A stretch of DNA of 64,000 nt from Lachnospiraceae bacterium (GCA_017619615.1 JAFZRY010000010.1:1-64000); one strand, 5' to 3'; positions 8,032-16,516 are shown, numbered from the stretch's first letter. Made by a program: numbers and translations. The notes: generated by a model not told the origin, from the sequence alone.

Positions 8032-8934
8032 TTACTCCTTCAAAAGCCGGGCTTCGATCAGCTGCAGATCGGCCGGCAGCCACCGGACGCTGAGCAGTTC
8101 CTCCCGCCCCAGCCACCGCGCCGCTTCGGCTTCCAGCAGCGTCGGCTCTCCGCCGGTCAGCGTGCAGCGGAAGCAGTCCATGACGAGGCGGAATTCCGGG
8201 TAGTCATACGTGACGGTATCGATCAGCCCGTCCACGGAGATCTCCGCGGCCAGTTCCTCCCGGATCTCGCGGCGCAGCGCTTCCTCCGGCGTCTCGCCCG
8301 GCTCGATCTTCCCGCCCGGGAACTCCCAGTAATCCTTCCACGCGCCGTACCCGCGCTGGGTCGCGAACACACGCCCGCCGTCCGTGATGACCGCCGCAGC
8401 CACGCGGATGGTTTTCCGGACCGCCCCCTGCAGTGCTTCCCATTCATCCCGGCGGATCTCGTAATATGTCAGATCCCGTTCCACGTCGAGATACGTCAGC
8501 TCCTTTTCGGAAAAACGGCTGAAGCGCATCCCGCATTTTTCCATGACGCGGCGGGAGGCGTCGTTGCCGGTGAAAAAGGAGGCGCAGACCGTCTCCATTC
8601 CCTTCTCCCGGAACAGGTATTCCAGAAACCGCCGGACTGCTTCCGTAGCGTAGCCGCGCCTCCAGAAGCCCGAGCCGATCCCGTAGCCAATCTCGCAGGC
8701 GCCGTCTTTTTCATCGAAATACGTGACGATGCCGATAAGCCGCCCCGTTTCCTTCAGCCGGACCGCGAACAGGTCCTCCCGGCCCGGATAGGAGGAAAAA
8801 TCAAACTCCTCCGGCGTCTCCGCGTACCGGCAGATGAAAGTCTCCAGGACCTTTTTATCATGCGATATGTTGAAAAAATAATCCTCTTTATCGGTCTCTC
8901 TGACCGCGTCGATGACCAGTCTTTCAGTTTCCAT
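8032..8934 (-). CDS. GNAT acetyltransferase fused to MutT-like Nudix hydrolase
   Basis: 300 residues. Residues 1-165 are a RimJ/RimL-like GNAT N-acetyltransferase, with the acetyl-CoA loop region G-F-W-R-R-G-Y-A-T-E. Residues about 170-300 are a Nudix domain with a full Nudix box (G-G-K-I-E-P-G-E then R-E-I-R-E-E-L), closest in look to (8-oxo-)dGTP diphosphatases. Such fusions occur in Clostridia. Its start overlaps the end of the MFS gene by 11 bp and its stop is 2 bp before rtcB, so all three are probably co-transcribed. The acetyl acceptor and nucleotide substrate cannot be read from sequence. Confidence 0.88.
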   Translation of the reverse strand: METERLVIDAVRETDKEDYFFNISHDKKVLETFICRYAETPEEFDFSSYPGREDLFAVRLKETGRLIGIVTYFDEKDGACEIGYGIGSGFWRRGYATEAVRRFLEYLFREKGMETVCASFFTGNDASRRVMEKCGMRFSRFSEKELTYLDVERDLTYYEIRRDEWEALQGAVRKTIRVAAAVITDGGRVFATQRGYGAWKDYWEFPGGKIEPGETPEEALRREIREELAAEISVDGLIDTVTYDYPEFRLVMDCFRCTLTGGEPTLLEAEAARWLGREELLSVRWLPADLQLIEARLLKE

Positions 8935-10093
8935 GTGCCGCGATCCTCTTATATGCGATTTCCAGCAGCGAGACGTTCAGCCCCGCGAACAGCAGCAGCC
9001 AGAACGGCATGATCCCGATCCCGGCCGCCTGCTGGAGATGGCCGAATACCATGGGCATGAACGTGCTCCCGATATACGCGGAGGCCATCTGCAGGCCGAT
9101 GACGGCCGCGCTCACCCGCCGGCCGAAATTCTCCGGCGCCATGTGCTGGATGGCCGGATACACCGGCCCCATCCCGATGCCCGTGATCAGGAACCCGGCC
9201 GCCGCCGCAGCGTATCCCGGGAACGGCAGCGCGATCAGCAGGATCCCGAGCAGTTCGACCCCGATTCCGATCCGGATCAGCTTCCGGTCTCTCAGCTTCC
9301 CGGCGATGAACCCCGCGATCAGCCTTCCGATCATCAGCCCGCCGAAGATCAGTGACCCGAACGCCGCGATCAGTTCCCTGCTCATCCCTTCCTTCGTCCC
9401 CGCAAAATAACTGGACGTCCACAGGAAGCAGGTCGCCTCGCCCGCGCAGTAGGAGAAGAACGCCGCCAGCGTCGCCGGCACGCCCGGGACCTTCAGCGCT
9501 TCCCGGATCCCGTCCCCCGCCGTCTTTTCGCCGCTTCCGCCCGCCGCGGTCCCGGCCTTCCAGAGCGGCAGCGAGAGGAGGCAGACGGCCAGGATCGCCA
9601 TCTGCAGGTACGCCGTCCAGCGGTATCCCTCGTTCCACCGCGCGTGCTGCAGCGCCAGCGCCATGATATTCGGGCTGATCACCGCCCCGAGCCCGTAGAA
9701 ACAGTGCAGGAAATTCATCACGGACGCGGAATAATGATTGGCCACGTAGTGGTTGAGCGATGCGTCCACCGACCCCGCGCCGAGCCCGTAGGGTACCGCG
9801 AACAGGAACAGCATCCAGTACTGCGACGAGACCGAAAACCCGAGCAGGCCGATCACGGTCAGTCCGATGGAGAAGACTACGATCCATTTCGTATGGACCC
9901 TTTTGATCAGCGCCGGGCTCAGCAGCGCCGACACGATCGTCATGAACGCGATCGCCATCGAAACGTAGCCCGCGTAGGAAGAAGGCACGCCGAAAGCCTC
10001 CCGCATGGTCGGCCACGCCGAGCCGAGCAGGGAGTCCGGCAGCCCCAGGCTGACGAAAGCCAGATAGATTACGGCAATAAGCAGGGAACCCAT
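8924..10093 (-). CDS. Major facilitator superfamily transporter
   Basis: 389 residues with about 12 hydrophobic helices and the two-half MFS layout. The first helix contains G-L-P-D-S-L-L-G-S-A-W-P, typical of a sugar/fucose-permease-like branch of MFS, and a G-x-L-x-D-R-K loop (G-K-L-R-D-R-K) lies in the centre. Substrate is unknown; the directly upstream alpha-glucosidase (1-bp gap) suggests a carbohydrate or glycoside, by context only. Overlaps the next gene by 11 bp. Confidence 0.85.
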   Translation of the reverse strand: MGSLLIAVIYLAFVSLGLPDSLLGSAWPTMREAFGVPSSYAGYVSMAIAFMTIVSALLSPALIKRVHTKWIVVFSIGLTVIGLLGFSVSSQYWMLFLFAVPYGLGAGSVDASLNHYVANHYSASVMNFLHCFYGLGAVISPNIMALALQHARWNEGYRWTAYLQMAILAVCLLSLPLWKAGTAAGGSGEKTAGDGIREALKVPGVPATLAAFFSYCAGEATCFLWTSSYFAGTKEGMSRELIAAFGSLIFGGLMIGRLIAGFIAGKLRDRKLIRIGIGVELLGILLIALPFPGYAAAAAGFLITGIGMGPVYPAIQHMAPENFGRRVSAAVIGLQMASAYIGSTFMPMVFGHLQQAAGIGIMPFWLLLFAGLNVSLLEIAYKRIAAHGN

Positions 10094-10094
10094 A

Positions 10095-12182
10095 TCATTC
10101 TTCCCAGACAGCCGCCTGATAAGGCTTCAGCGTAATGACCCCGTCCCGGATATCCGTCCCGCCGCCGTTGTCCAGCAGGACGCGGGCGCCGGCCGTCCAG
10201 GAGGGCAGGGAAAACTTCACCGGACGTTTCGTAAAATTGCCGGCCACGAAAAGCCGCCTGCCTTCCGTCCCGCGAGTGTACGCGAGCACTTTCCGGTTGC
10301 CGGGGTCGTATTCCTCCACCTTGCCGGAAACGGCGGTCTCGTTCGTCTTTTTGATCTCCAGAAGTTTCTGATAATACCGGTACACGGACCGCTCCGCCCG
10401 CAGATCCTTCTCCGCGTTGATCTCCGGATAAACCGGGTTCACGCACTGCCACGGCTCGTGCCCTTTGTTGAAGCCCGCGTTGACGCCGCCGTCCCACTGC
10501 ATGGGCACCCGGGCGTGGTCGCGCGCGCCGTATTTGATGAAACGGAAGGCCAGCTTCTTCGGCATGTGGTAGGAAGTCATGAGGTCGTACACGAAATGGC
10601 TCACCGGGTCCTTCAGTTCGTCCATGCTGCGGAAATCGCAGTTCGTCATGCCGAGCTCCTGGCCCATGTAGATGAACGGGATCCCGAAGCCGAGGTATGT
10701 GACCGTGGCCAGCATAGTGGCCGCCTCATAGCGGTAATGTTTCGTGTCGATCCCGAAGCGGTTCACGCAGCGCGGGTTGTCGTGGTTCTCCAGCACCAGC
10801 GTGTTCCAGCCTTCCCCGAAGCTGGCGGTTTGAGGGCCGAAAAGGCCTTTTTTGAACTGCGGCAGATCGAATTTCTTTTTGAAAAATTTCAGGCCGCCGA
10901 TGTTGTCGGAGTCCAGGTGGCCGAAATTGAAGATCGTATCCAGCTCGTGATTCTCCGCCCGCACGTATTCCCGCGCGTTCTCCGGCGACGGGTGGTACGA
11001 CTCGCCGACGGTATAGCAGTCGAAGCGGGAGAGCGCCTCGCGGTTCAGTTCCTGCAGATATTCATGCATGTGCGGGCCGTCCACGAAGTACTGAGCGCCT
11101 TTCTGGAAGGTCTTTTTGGCCGTGTCGTCGCGCAGCGGATAAACCTTCGAGGACATGTTGAACACGTCGAACCGGAAGCCGTCCACGCCCTTTTCCAGCC
11201 AGAAATTCAGAATATCAATGACTTCCTGCCGCACTTTCGGGTTGTCCCAGTTCAGGTCCGCCTGCTCCACGCAGAACAGGTGCAGATAGAACTCGTCGCT
11301 GTCCCCGATCCGCTCCCAGGCGCTGCCCGTGAACGTGGAGGCCCAGTTGGTGGGGGGCAGGAGCTTCCCGCCTTCCTTCCGCCCTTTCCGGATGATGTAG
11401 TAATCCCGGTAAGGCGAATCCGGCGAGCTCAGCGCGGCCTGGAACCACGGGTGCTCCGTGGACGTGTGATTGACCACCATGTCCATGATCACCTTCAGCC
11501 CGCGGCGGTGGCATTCGTCCAGCAGCAGCTCGAAATCCGCCATGCTGCCGAACTTTTCGTCGATGGCGCGGTAATCGCTGATGTCGTACCCGTAATCCTT
11601 GTCCGGCGACTGATACAGCGGCGAGAACCAGATGGCGGTGACGCCCAGGTCCCGGACATAGTCCAGTTTGGAGATGATCCCTTCGATATCGCCCCATCCA
11701 TCGTTGTTCGCGTCCATAAAACTGAACGGATAGATCTGATAGACTACGGCGTTTTTGTACCAGTCAGTCTTCATGCTGCGTACTCCTTCTCTTTCCGCGA
11801 TCACTTCTGCCTGCATTTCATCGCACCACTTGTCCCATTTTTCCCGGTATTCCTCCGCGGATACGATCCGGGAGAGCAGATCGGCCGGGGAGCGGACGCC
11901 CCGGACGCGGCATTCCGCAACGCACCGCCGGTACATTTCCCAATCCAGCTCATCCGGATCCTCGGCCAGCGGGAGCTCATCGAGCCCGGCCCGGAGCGCG
12001 GCCGCCGCGCGGGTATGCCCGTCCGTCATGACCGGGACGCCGTCCAGGATCTTTACGGGGATGGGCTCGAACACGGAAAGATCAGCCGGGTCAAACCGGC
12101 TTTCCACTTCCCGCAGCTTTTGTTCGGAAATATAAAACTGCGACGGCTGCAGGCCGGTCAGTTTCAGTTCGCGGATGTCCAT
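10095..12182 (-). CDS. ParB-like N-terminal module joined in frame to GH13 alpha-glucosidase
   Basis: 695 codons. From residue 137 (ATG at 11774) the protein is a full-length, 559-residue GH13 enzyme of the oligo-1,6-glucosidase/alpha-glucosidase type: V-V-N-H-T-S, G-F-R-F-D-V with the nucleophile Asp203, G-E-S with acid/base Glu258, and E-N-H-D-N-P-R with Asp332 (numbering from that ATG). It should release glucose from alpha-linked oligosaccharides in the cytoplasm. Residues 1-136 are a ParB/sulfiredoxin-like module (V-M-T-D-G-H-T-R motif) that I know as a free-standing protein in related bacteria. A strong ribosome site precedes the internal ATG, so the glucosidase may also, or only, be made separately. 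The join is discussed in the findings. Likely operon with the MFS gene. Confidence 0.85.
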   Translation of the reverse strand: MDIRELKLTGLQPSQFYISEQKLREVESRFDPADLSVFEPIPVKILDGVPVMTDGHTRAAAALRAGLDELPLAEDPDELDWEMYRRCVAECRVRGVRSPADLLSRIVSAEEYREKWDKWCDEMQAEVIAEREGVRSMKTDWYKNAVVYQIYPFSFMDANNDGWGDIEGIISKLDYVRDLGVTAIWFSPLYQSPDKDYGYDISDYRAIDEKFGSMADFELLLDECHRRGLKVIMDMVVNHTSTEHPWFQAALSSPDSPYRDYYIIRKGRKEGGKLLPPTNWASTFTGSAWERIGDSDEFYLHLFCVEQADLNWDNPKVRQEVIDILNFWLEKGVDGFRFDVFNMSSKVYPLRDDTAKKTFQKGAQYFVDGPHMHEYLQELNREALSRFDCYTVGESYHPSPENAREYVRAENHELDTIFNFGHLDSDNIGGLKFFKKKFDLPQFKKGLFGPQTASFGEGWNTLVLENHDNPRCVNRFGIDTKHYRYEAATMLATVTYLGFGIPFIYMGQELGMTNCDFRSMDELKDPVSHFVYDLMTSYHMPKKLAFRFIKYGARDHARVPMQWDGGVNAGFNKGHEPWQCVNPVYPEINAEKDLRAERSVYRYYQKLLEIKKTNETAVSGKVEEYDPGNRKVLAYTRGTEGRRLFVAGNFTKRPVKFSLPSWTAGARVLLDNGGGTDIRDGVITLKPYQAAVWEE
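11774..11790 (-). promoter_or_regulatory. Internal ribosome binding site and start of the glucosidase
   Basis: On the minus strand AAGGAG stands 8 bases before an ATG at 11774, which opens M-K-T-D-W-Y-K, the normal start of GH13 oligo-1,6-glucosidases. It is inside the 695-codon frame. Confidence 0.7.
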
Positions 12183-12209
12183 GGGCGTGCCTCGGGTGTG
12201 TTTGGCGGT

Positions 12210-12215
12210 ATTATA
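12210..12215 (-). promoter_or_regulatory. Candidate -10 box before the ParB-like/GH13 gene
   Basis: TATAAT on the minus strand, 28 bp before the ATG at 12182. I see no good -35 hexamer at 16-18 bp, so this may be an extended or activator-dependent promoter. Confidence 0.4.
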
Positions 12216-12236
12216 GCATAAATCTGCTGGCCGGAC

Positions 12237-12677
12237 TCACAGGGAACGGTAAAAACTCACCGCCCCGTCGATCTCCTCCGCGGTCGGATGCCCCTTGGCG
12301 ATGCCGCCGAACAGCTTGAACGGCCCGACCGTATCGAATCCCAGACAATGATAAACGCCGATCTCCCGGCAGTTTTTTTGGGCCGCGGCTACCCGGATCC
12401 CCTTGAGGAATCCGCCGACCGGCGCGCCGTGGGTGTAAATATAAAACACCTCCCTGTTTTCCGGCAGATGCGCCTCCGCGAAGGCGATGAGCGGCTTCGC
12501 GAAAGAACTGAAATAGATTCCGGAAGCCAGTCCGATCCGCTCATAGACGGAAAGATCCGCGTCCGGCTGTTTTGCCACGTCGATCAGCGTCACCGAAGGG
12601 TCCGCCGCCGCGATCGCGTCAAGCAGTTTTTTGGTGTTGCCGTGGTGTTGCGAATAGTAGACGATAGCAGTATTCAT
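12237..12677 (-). CDS. Flavodoxin-like protein
   Basis: 146 residues from the ATG at 12677; the frame continues upstream to 12728 but GGAGG lies 6 bases before 12677 and the protein then starts with the flavodoxin first strand. The phosphate-binding loop Y-Y-S-Q-H-H-G-N-T-K fits the flavodoxin FMN site. It is an FMN-binding electron carrier or a related reductase domain (flavodoxin_5-like length). It follows the AAA ATPase by 16 bp on the same strand. Confidence 0.85.
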   Translation of the reverse strand: MNTAIVYYSQHHGNTKKLLDAIAAADPSVTLIDVAKQPDADLSVYERIGLASGIYFSSFAKPLIAFAEAHLPENREVFYIYTHGAPVGGFLKGIRVAAAQKNCREIGVYHCLGFDTVGPFKLFGGIAKGHPTAEEIDGAVSFYRSL

Positions 12678-12693
12678 AAGGACCTCCGTAAGT

Positions 12694-13425
12694 TCAGTGC
12701 TCATCCGCCAACAAATGATGCAGAACATAGTCCCGATTACGGATGAACAGCGACATCACCTGATAGCTTCCTGTTTCTTCATATGCGCACGGATGGACCG
12801 CGCCGTCGTCGAAGCTCAGGATCGCGGCATCCGGCAGAGCCAGAAGGATCGGAGAATGCGTCGCCACAATGAACTGGGCGCCCTGCCGGGAAAGACGGTG
12901 CATTTCCAGCAGCAGCGTCAGCTGGTTCTGCGGGGACAGCGCCGCTTCCGGTTCATCCAGGAGATAGATCCCGCGGGGACGGAAACTGCTTTTGACCAGT
13001 TCGAGGAGACTCTCGCCGTGGGAGCGCTTGTGGTATTCGTTCGAAAGACCCTGCATGTATTCCTTTTCCATTGTGGCGACATTGTAAAAGCTTTCGGCCC
13101 GCAGGAAATAGCCCCCGGCGGCTTTATAGGGGCCGCGGGAGATTTTTACGGCATCGCAGAGCTCCGAGTGCGAGTCGTACGTGGAGAAATTGTAGTTTTT
13201 CGTTCCGCCTTCGGGATTGAAGCCGTAAGCGACAGCGATGCCTTCGAGGAGGGTCGATTTGCCTGTGCCGTTTTCCCCTACGAAAAAGGTGACGGAACGC
13301 CCGAAGTCAAGCCGGTCGATGCCGCAGATGGCTTTGATGTCCCGCAGGTAGCTTTGCGGTCCGATGCGGGACCAGTCGATCGTGATCCGGGTTATGAGTA
13401 GTTCGTTCATTTCAAAAAAGCCCAT
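12694..13425 (-). CDS. AAA family ATPase (SMC/ABC-like, COG3910 type)
   Basis: 243 residues (238 if the ATG at 13410 is used; neither start has a clear ribosome site). Walker A G-E-N-G-T-G-K-S-T, a signature-like S-H-G-E-S, Walker B I-Y-L-L-D-E-P-E-A-A-L-S and a following A-T-H-S-P switch segment place it among small predicted ATPases with an ABC-type head. There is no coiled coil or membrane part. The function is unknown; some relatives partner with nucleases, but the downstream neighbour here is a flavodoxin. Confidence 0.8.
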   Translation of the reverse strand: MGFFEMNELLITRITIDWSRIGPQSYLRDIKAICGIDRLDFGRSVTFFVGENGTGKSTLLEGIAVAYGFNPEGGTKNYNFSTYDSHSELCDAVKISRGPYKAAGGYFLRAESFYNVATMEKEYMQGLSNEYHKRSHGESLLELVKSSFRPRGIYLLDEPEAALSPQNQLTLLLEMHRLSRQGAQFIVATHSPILLALPDAAILSFDDGAVHPCAYEETGSYQVMSLFIRNRDYVLHHLLADEH

Positions 13426-13538
13426 CGTCCTGCTTCTGTTCGTGCGGACAGCGGCGGGGTGCCGCGGTACCGGAAACAGTATAGCACAGAACGATGGGCA
13501 TGTTCAGCCGTTTTTTCGCGGCCTGAGAGGGCTTTCGG

Positions 13539-15281
13539 TTAAATGCTCCAGCCTGCGCTGGCGCTTTGAAGCTGCGTCATGCGGCGGAAGATGCCATCCT
13601 CTTTTGCGAGAAGTTCTTCAGGGCTGCCTTCCTCGGCCACTTTGCCGTCCGCAAGGACGACGATCCTGTCCGCCGCCTCGACGGTCCGCATGCGGTGGGC
13701 GATGACCAGGACGGTCTTGTCGGCCAGCAGGCGGGACAGGGCGCCCTGCACTTTGGTTTCGTTCTCCACGTCAAGGGAGGCGGTCGCTTCGTCCAGGAGG
13801 ACGATCGGCGCGTTCTTGAGCAGCGCGCGGGCGATGGAGATGCGCTGGCGTTCGCCGCCGGAAAGTTTGGCACCGTTTTCGCCGATCGGGGTGGCGTAGC
13901 CCTGCGGCAGTTTTTCCACGAATTCGTCGCAGTTGGCGGCGGCCGCGGCGGCCAGGACCTCGGCGTCGGTGGCACCGTGCTTGCCCAGGCGGATGTTCTC
14001 CATCACGGTGTCGTCAAAAAGGACCACATCCTGAAAGACCATGGAATAATCCGTGAGCAGCACCTCGGGATCGACGGTCCTGATGTCCACGCCGCCGACT
14101 TTGATGGCGCCTTCGGAGATATCCCACAGCCGCGCGGCCAGCCGGGCGCAGGTGCTCTTGCCGGAGCCGGACGGCCCGACCAGGGCCGTGACTTCGCCTT
14201 CTTTGGCGGTGAAATTCACGCCGCGCAGGACCTGCTCGTTATCGTAGGCGAAACCGACGTTCTCAAATACGATATCGTGGCCGGCCGGGGCAAAGCTGTC
14301 CGCCCCCTCCGCGGTCTCCGCGTCGTAGATCTCCATGAGCCGGGCGGCGGAGATCTGGGACATGAACATTTCCGCGATCAGGGCCAGCGCCTGGTCGAAC
14401 GGCGCGTAGATGCGGGTGATCACCATCAGGAACGCGAACAGCGGCATGAATTCGATCTGGCCGGAGAGGATCAGTTTCGTCCCGGTGAGGATCGTGGTCG
14501 CGACGCCCATGCGCATGATGACGCTGGCCGCGTTCACGAAAATGCCGGTGGACAGTTCGCCCATGCGCATCGTCTTTTCGTGATAATCGATCTTCCCGTC
14601 CAGTTCCTCCAGGAAGCGCTCCTCCTGGTTGGTCGCCCGGATCTCGCGGATGTTTTCCAGCGTTTCCTGGATCCCGTCTGCGACTTTGACGCCCGTCGCC
14701 TTGGTGATCTCGGACTGGCGCTTCGCGAGTCTCCGGCTTCCGAAGAGCAGGCCGAACGCCACCGGGACGCCCCACAGGCAGGCCAGCGCCATCCGCCAGT
14801 CATAAATAAACATGAACACCGCGATGACGGCCGTGGAGATGTAGGACCCGTAAAGGTACCCCAGACAGTGGGACCAGACGTGCTCCAGGCGGTTCACGTC
14901 GCCCATGATCGTTTCCGTCAGGTCCGCCAGGTCGCGCTTGCCGAAATAGCCCAGCGGGAGCTTCCGCAGCCGCTCGGCCAGGCTGATGCGCACGGTTTTG
15001 ACTTCCCGGTAGACGAGGCCGTAGGTGGCCGTGTACTGCTGCAGATGCGTGATCAGGGAGAGCACGACGAAGGCCAGTACCAGCAGGAGGAAGACCAGGG
15101 CGTTCGGGAGCGGCGCTCCGCTGGTCAGCGTGTCCATGTACCGGCTCATCAGCAGGTAGAGGATGCCCATGCCGGCCATGACGAGCAGGTTCACGATGAC
15201 GGTCCAGAGCATGCCCTGCTTCGTGTTTTTCATGCCCTGATCGGTCAGGGCGTATTTGCGCTGAAAGTCTTTTCCGAACAT
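13539..15281 (-). CDS. ABC exporter half-transporter (membrane domain plus ATPase)
   Basis: 580 residues: an exporter-type membrane domain (about 1-315, six helices) and an ATPase domain (about 335-570) with Walker A G-P-S-G-S-G-K-S-T, signature L-S-G-G-E-R-Q, Walker B I-V-L-L-D-E-A-T-A-S-L-D and the H-loop. Transporters of this type usually come as a pair of overlapping genes forming a heterodimer. The expected partner is missing: only its last ~30 codons remain in the ORF just upstream (15283-15468). The protein may therefore work as a homodimer or be orphaned. Strong AGGAGG site before the ATG at 15281. Substrate unknown. Confidence 0.9.
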   Translation of the reverse strand: MFGKDFQRKYALTDQGMKNTKQGMLWTVIVNLLVMAGMGILYLLMSRYMDTLTSGAPLPNALVFLLLVLAFVVLSLITHLQQYTATYGLVYREVKTVRISLAERLRKLPLGYFGKRDLADLTETIMGDVNRLEHVWSHCLGYLYGSYISTAVIAVFMFIYDWRMALACLWGVPVAFGLLFGSRRLAKRQSEITKATGVKVADGIQETLENIREIRATNQEERFLEELDGKIDYHEKTMRMGELSTGIFVNAASVIMRMGVATTILTGTKLILSGQIEFMPLFAFLMVITRIYAPFDQALALIAEMFMSQISAARLMEIYDAETAEGADSFAPAGHDIVFENVGFAYDNEQVLRGVNFTAKEGEVTALVGPSGSGKSTCARLAARLWDISEGAIKVGGVDIRTVDPEVLLTDYSMVFQDVVLFDDTVMENIRLGKHGATDAEVLAAAAAANCDEFVEKLPQGYATPIGENGAKLSGGERQRISIARALLKNAPIVLLDEATASLDVENETKVQGALSRLLADKTVLVIAHRMRTVEAADRIVVLADGKVAEEGSPEELLAKEDGIFRRMTQLQSASAGWSI

Positions 15282-15282
15282 T

Positions 15283-15468
15283 TTACCGCACCTCCTTCCG
15301 TCCGGTTTCCGCCTGGGAGATCTTCCATTTGACGGCCTGGTTGTAGTCGGCCCACATGCGGGAATACAGGCCGCCGGCCCGCAGGTCCTTGTTCAGGAAA
15401 AATACGCAGGCGGCGCCCGCCGCCGTGCCGATAAAGGGGATCAGCAGCCCCCAGACTACCGTTTTCAT
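15283..15468 (-). pseudogene. Chimeric remnant: ZIP-transporter N terminus joined to ABC-transporter C terminus
   Basis: 61 codons. Residues 1-28 (G-L-L-I-P-F-I-G-T-A-A-G-A-A-C-V-F-F) match the first membrane helix of ZIP-family metal permeases. Residues about 31-61 (G-G-L-Y-S-R-M-W-A-D-Y then W-K-I) match the C-terminal tail typical of the first partner of a paired ABC exporter. Its ATG overlaps the stop of the HMA gene (ATGA), as expected for a real ZIP gene start, and its stop is 2 bp before the remaining ABC gene, as expected for the partner's end. The simplest reading is one internal deletion that removed most of a ZIP gene and most of an ABC gene and fused the ends in frame. The recognition is from memory of these families. 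Confidence 0.7.
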
Positions 15469-15719
15469 TTGCGTCCGAACAGGCCTTTCTTCTCATAAGG
15501 CGCCGATTCCGCGCCCAGGCAGCTGTAGCCCGTGGCATTGACGGCGGCGATCAGGGCACCGGTATTTACGGTCTCCTCCGTCAGGAAGGTGGCTTCTTTT
15601 TTCGCCCGGGAGGCGGCGACCTTCTTCGCGGAAGGCACCGCTTTCCGGATCGCGTCGCAGACGTGCGCTTCGCACATGCCGCACATCATGCCGTCGATCT
15701 TCAGCGTCGTTCTGATCAT
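15465..15719 (-). CDS. Heavy-metal-associated (HMA) domain protein
   Basis: 84 residues. A CopZ-like fold with the metal motif G-M-M-C-G-M-C (M-x-C-x-x-C) and a terminal extension after about residue 70. It probably binds a soft metal ion such as Cu(I) or Zn(II) as a chaperone or accessory domain. It sits between the ATC-hydrolase-like gene (4-bp gap) and the ZIP remnant (4-bp ATGA overlap), so a metal-linked operon is likely. Confidence 0.85.
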   Translation of the reverse strand: MIRTTLKIDGMMCGMCEAHVCDAIRKAVPSAKKVAASRAKKEATFLTEETVNTGALIAAVNATGYSCLGAESAPYEKKGLFGRK

Positions 15720-15723
15720 AGTC

Positions 15724-16359
15724 TCATCCTTCTTTCTTTTTGTATCCGCAGTCGCAGTAAGGACCGCCGGAGGCCAGCGTATGTTCCCGAATAAAGTCGC
15801 AGGCGCCGCCCGCCTCGGTCATGGTATAGTCCAGCCGGCAAATGGCCGGGACGTATCCGGACAGCCCCAGTTCCTTCATCAGCGTGCAGATCCCGCAGCG
15901 GGAGAAGCGCGCCTCATAGCCGCTGCCGTCCGGGTAGGGCAGGAATTCCATATTCCAGGAGTAGGGGTTGCGGTCCGCGGCGTTCAGGGCGGCCGTCGCT
16001 TTCATGCCCCGGACGTCCTTTTCGCTGAACTTCCGCCTTCCGCCCATCCGGCAGAACCATTTCATCGGGCCGGTCATCATGGCCTGCGCGTAGTATTCCG
16101 TGGCCCGGGTGACGTCCGGCTTTTTCTCCATGCTCAGGAGGAATGACGCAAACAGCGCGCAGTTCACGATATTCATGCGGAAGCGGTCCGCCTTCTCAAA
16201 CTCCGGGAGGCAGCCGATGATCTCCCGGTATTTCGGCCCGGCGGCAGCGGCGGTCCGGTCCGCCTCACCGGCGCTGTATCCCAGGACGGAGACCAGTTTG
16301 TCCCGGAAGGATTTCCTGAATATCATCCGCATGCCCGCGGGCATTCCGATATATTTCAC
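15724..16359 (-). CDS. L-2-amino-thiazoline-4-carboxylate hydrolase-like protein
   Basis: 211 residues from a GTG at 16359, chosen because CAGGAG stands 8 bases upstream; a TTG start at 16398 would lie inside the palindromic operator and is unlikely. The C-terminal half (C-G-I-C-T-L then a D-Y-T-M motif, later C-D-F-I) fits the ATC hydrolase family PF14196, whose founding member opens the thiazoline ring of L-ATC; the substrate in Clostridia is not established. First gene of the run HMA, ZIP remnant, ABC half. Expression is probably controlled through the palindrome at 16390-16407. Confidence 0.75.
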   Translation of the reverse strand: MKYIGMPAGMRMIFRKSFRDKLVSVLGYSAGEADRTAAAAGPKYREIIGCLPEFEKADRFRMNIVNCALFASFLLSMEKKPDVTRATEYYAQAMMTGPMKWFCRMGGRRKFSEKDVRGMKATAALNAADRNPYSWNMEFLPYPDGSGYEARFSRCGICTLMKELGLSGYVPAICRLDYTMTEAGGACDFIREHTLASGGPYCDCGYKKKEG

Positions 16360-16389
16360 GGCGTTGTTCTCCTGCCAGATCTGTCTATA

Positions 16390-16407
16390 GGTTAGCAATT
16401 GCTAACC
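16390..16407. promoter_or_regulatory. Perfect 18-bp palindromic operator
   Basis: GGTTAGCAA followed directly by TTGCTAACC. It begins about where transcription from the promoter at 16415-16443 should start, the classical place for a repressor. The size and style fit a MarR-type dimer; no such regulator is encoded near it. Confidence 0.75.
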
Positions 16408-16414
16408 GTATGCC

Positions 16415-16443
16415 AGTATAACCGCCCGGCCCCGAAAATTCAA
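16415..16443 (-). promoter_or_regulatory. Promoter of the ATC-hydrolase/HMA/ABC run
   Basis: On the minus strand TTGAAT (16438-16443), 17-bp spacer, TATACT (16415-16420). Confidence 0.7.
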
Positions 16444-16458
16444 GTGGTTTTCACCAAA

Positions 16459-16485
16459 AAAACTGCCCCGCGCGGGGGCAGTTTT
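16459..16485. terminator. Terminator between two minus-strand genes
   Basis: AAAACTGCCCC (16459-16469) pairs with GGGGCAGTTTT (16475-16485) around a 5-base loop, ending the Pr6Pr-like gene at 16517. Confidence 0.85.
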
Positions 16486-16516
16486 CCGGTCGTTCGGCTC
16501 CATAAAGAAACCGGCT

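Noticed and set aside
13420..13499. 9-bp inverted repeat GCCCATCGT / ACGATGGGC around the ATPase start
   Set aside because: The arms are 62 bp apart with no further symmetry and no clear promoter; chance is likely.
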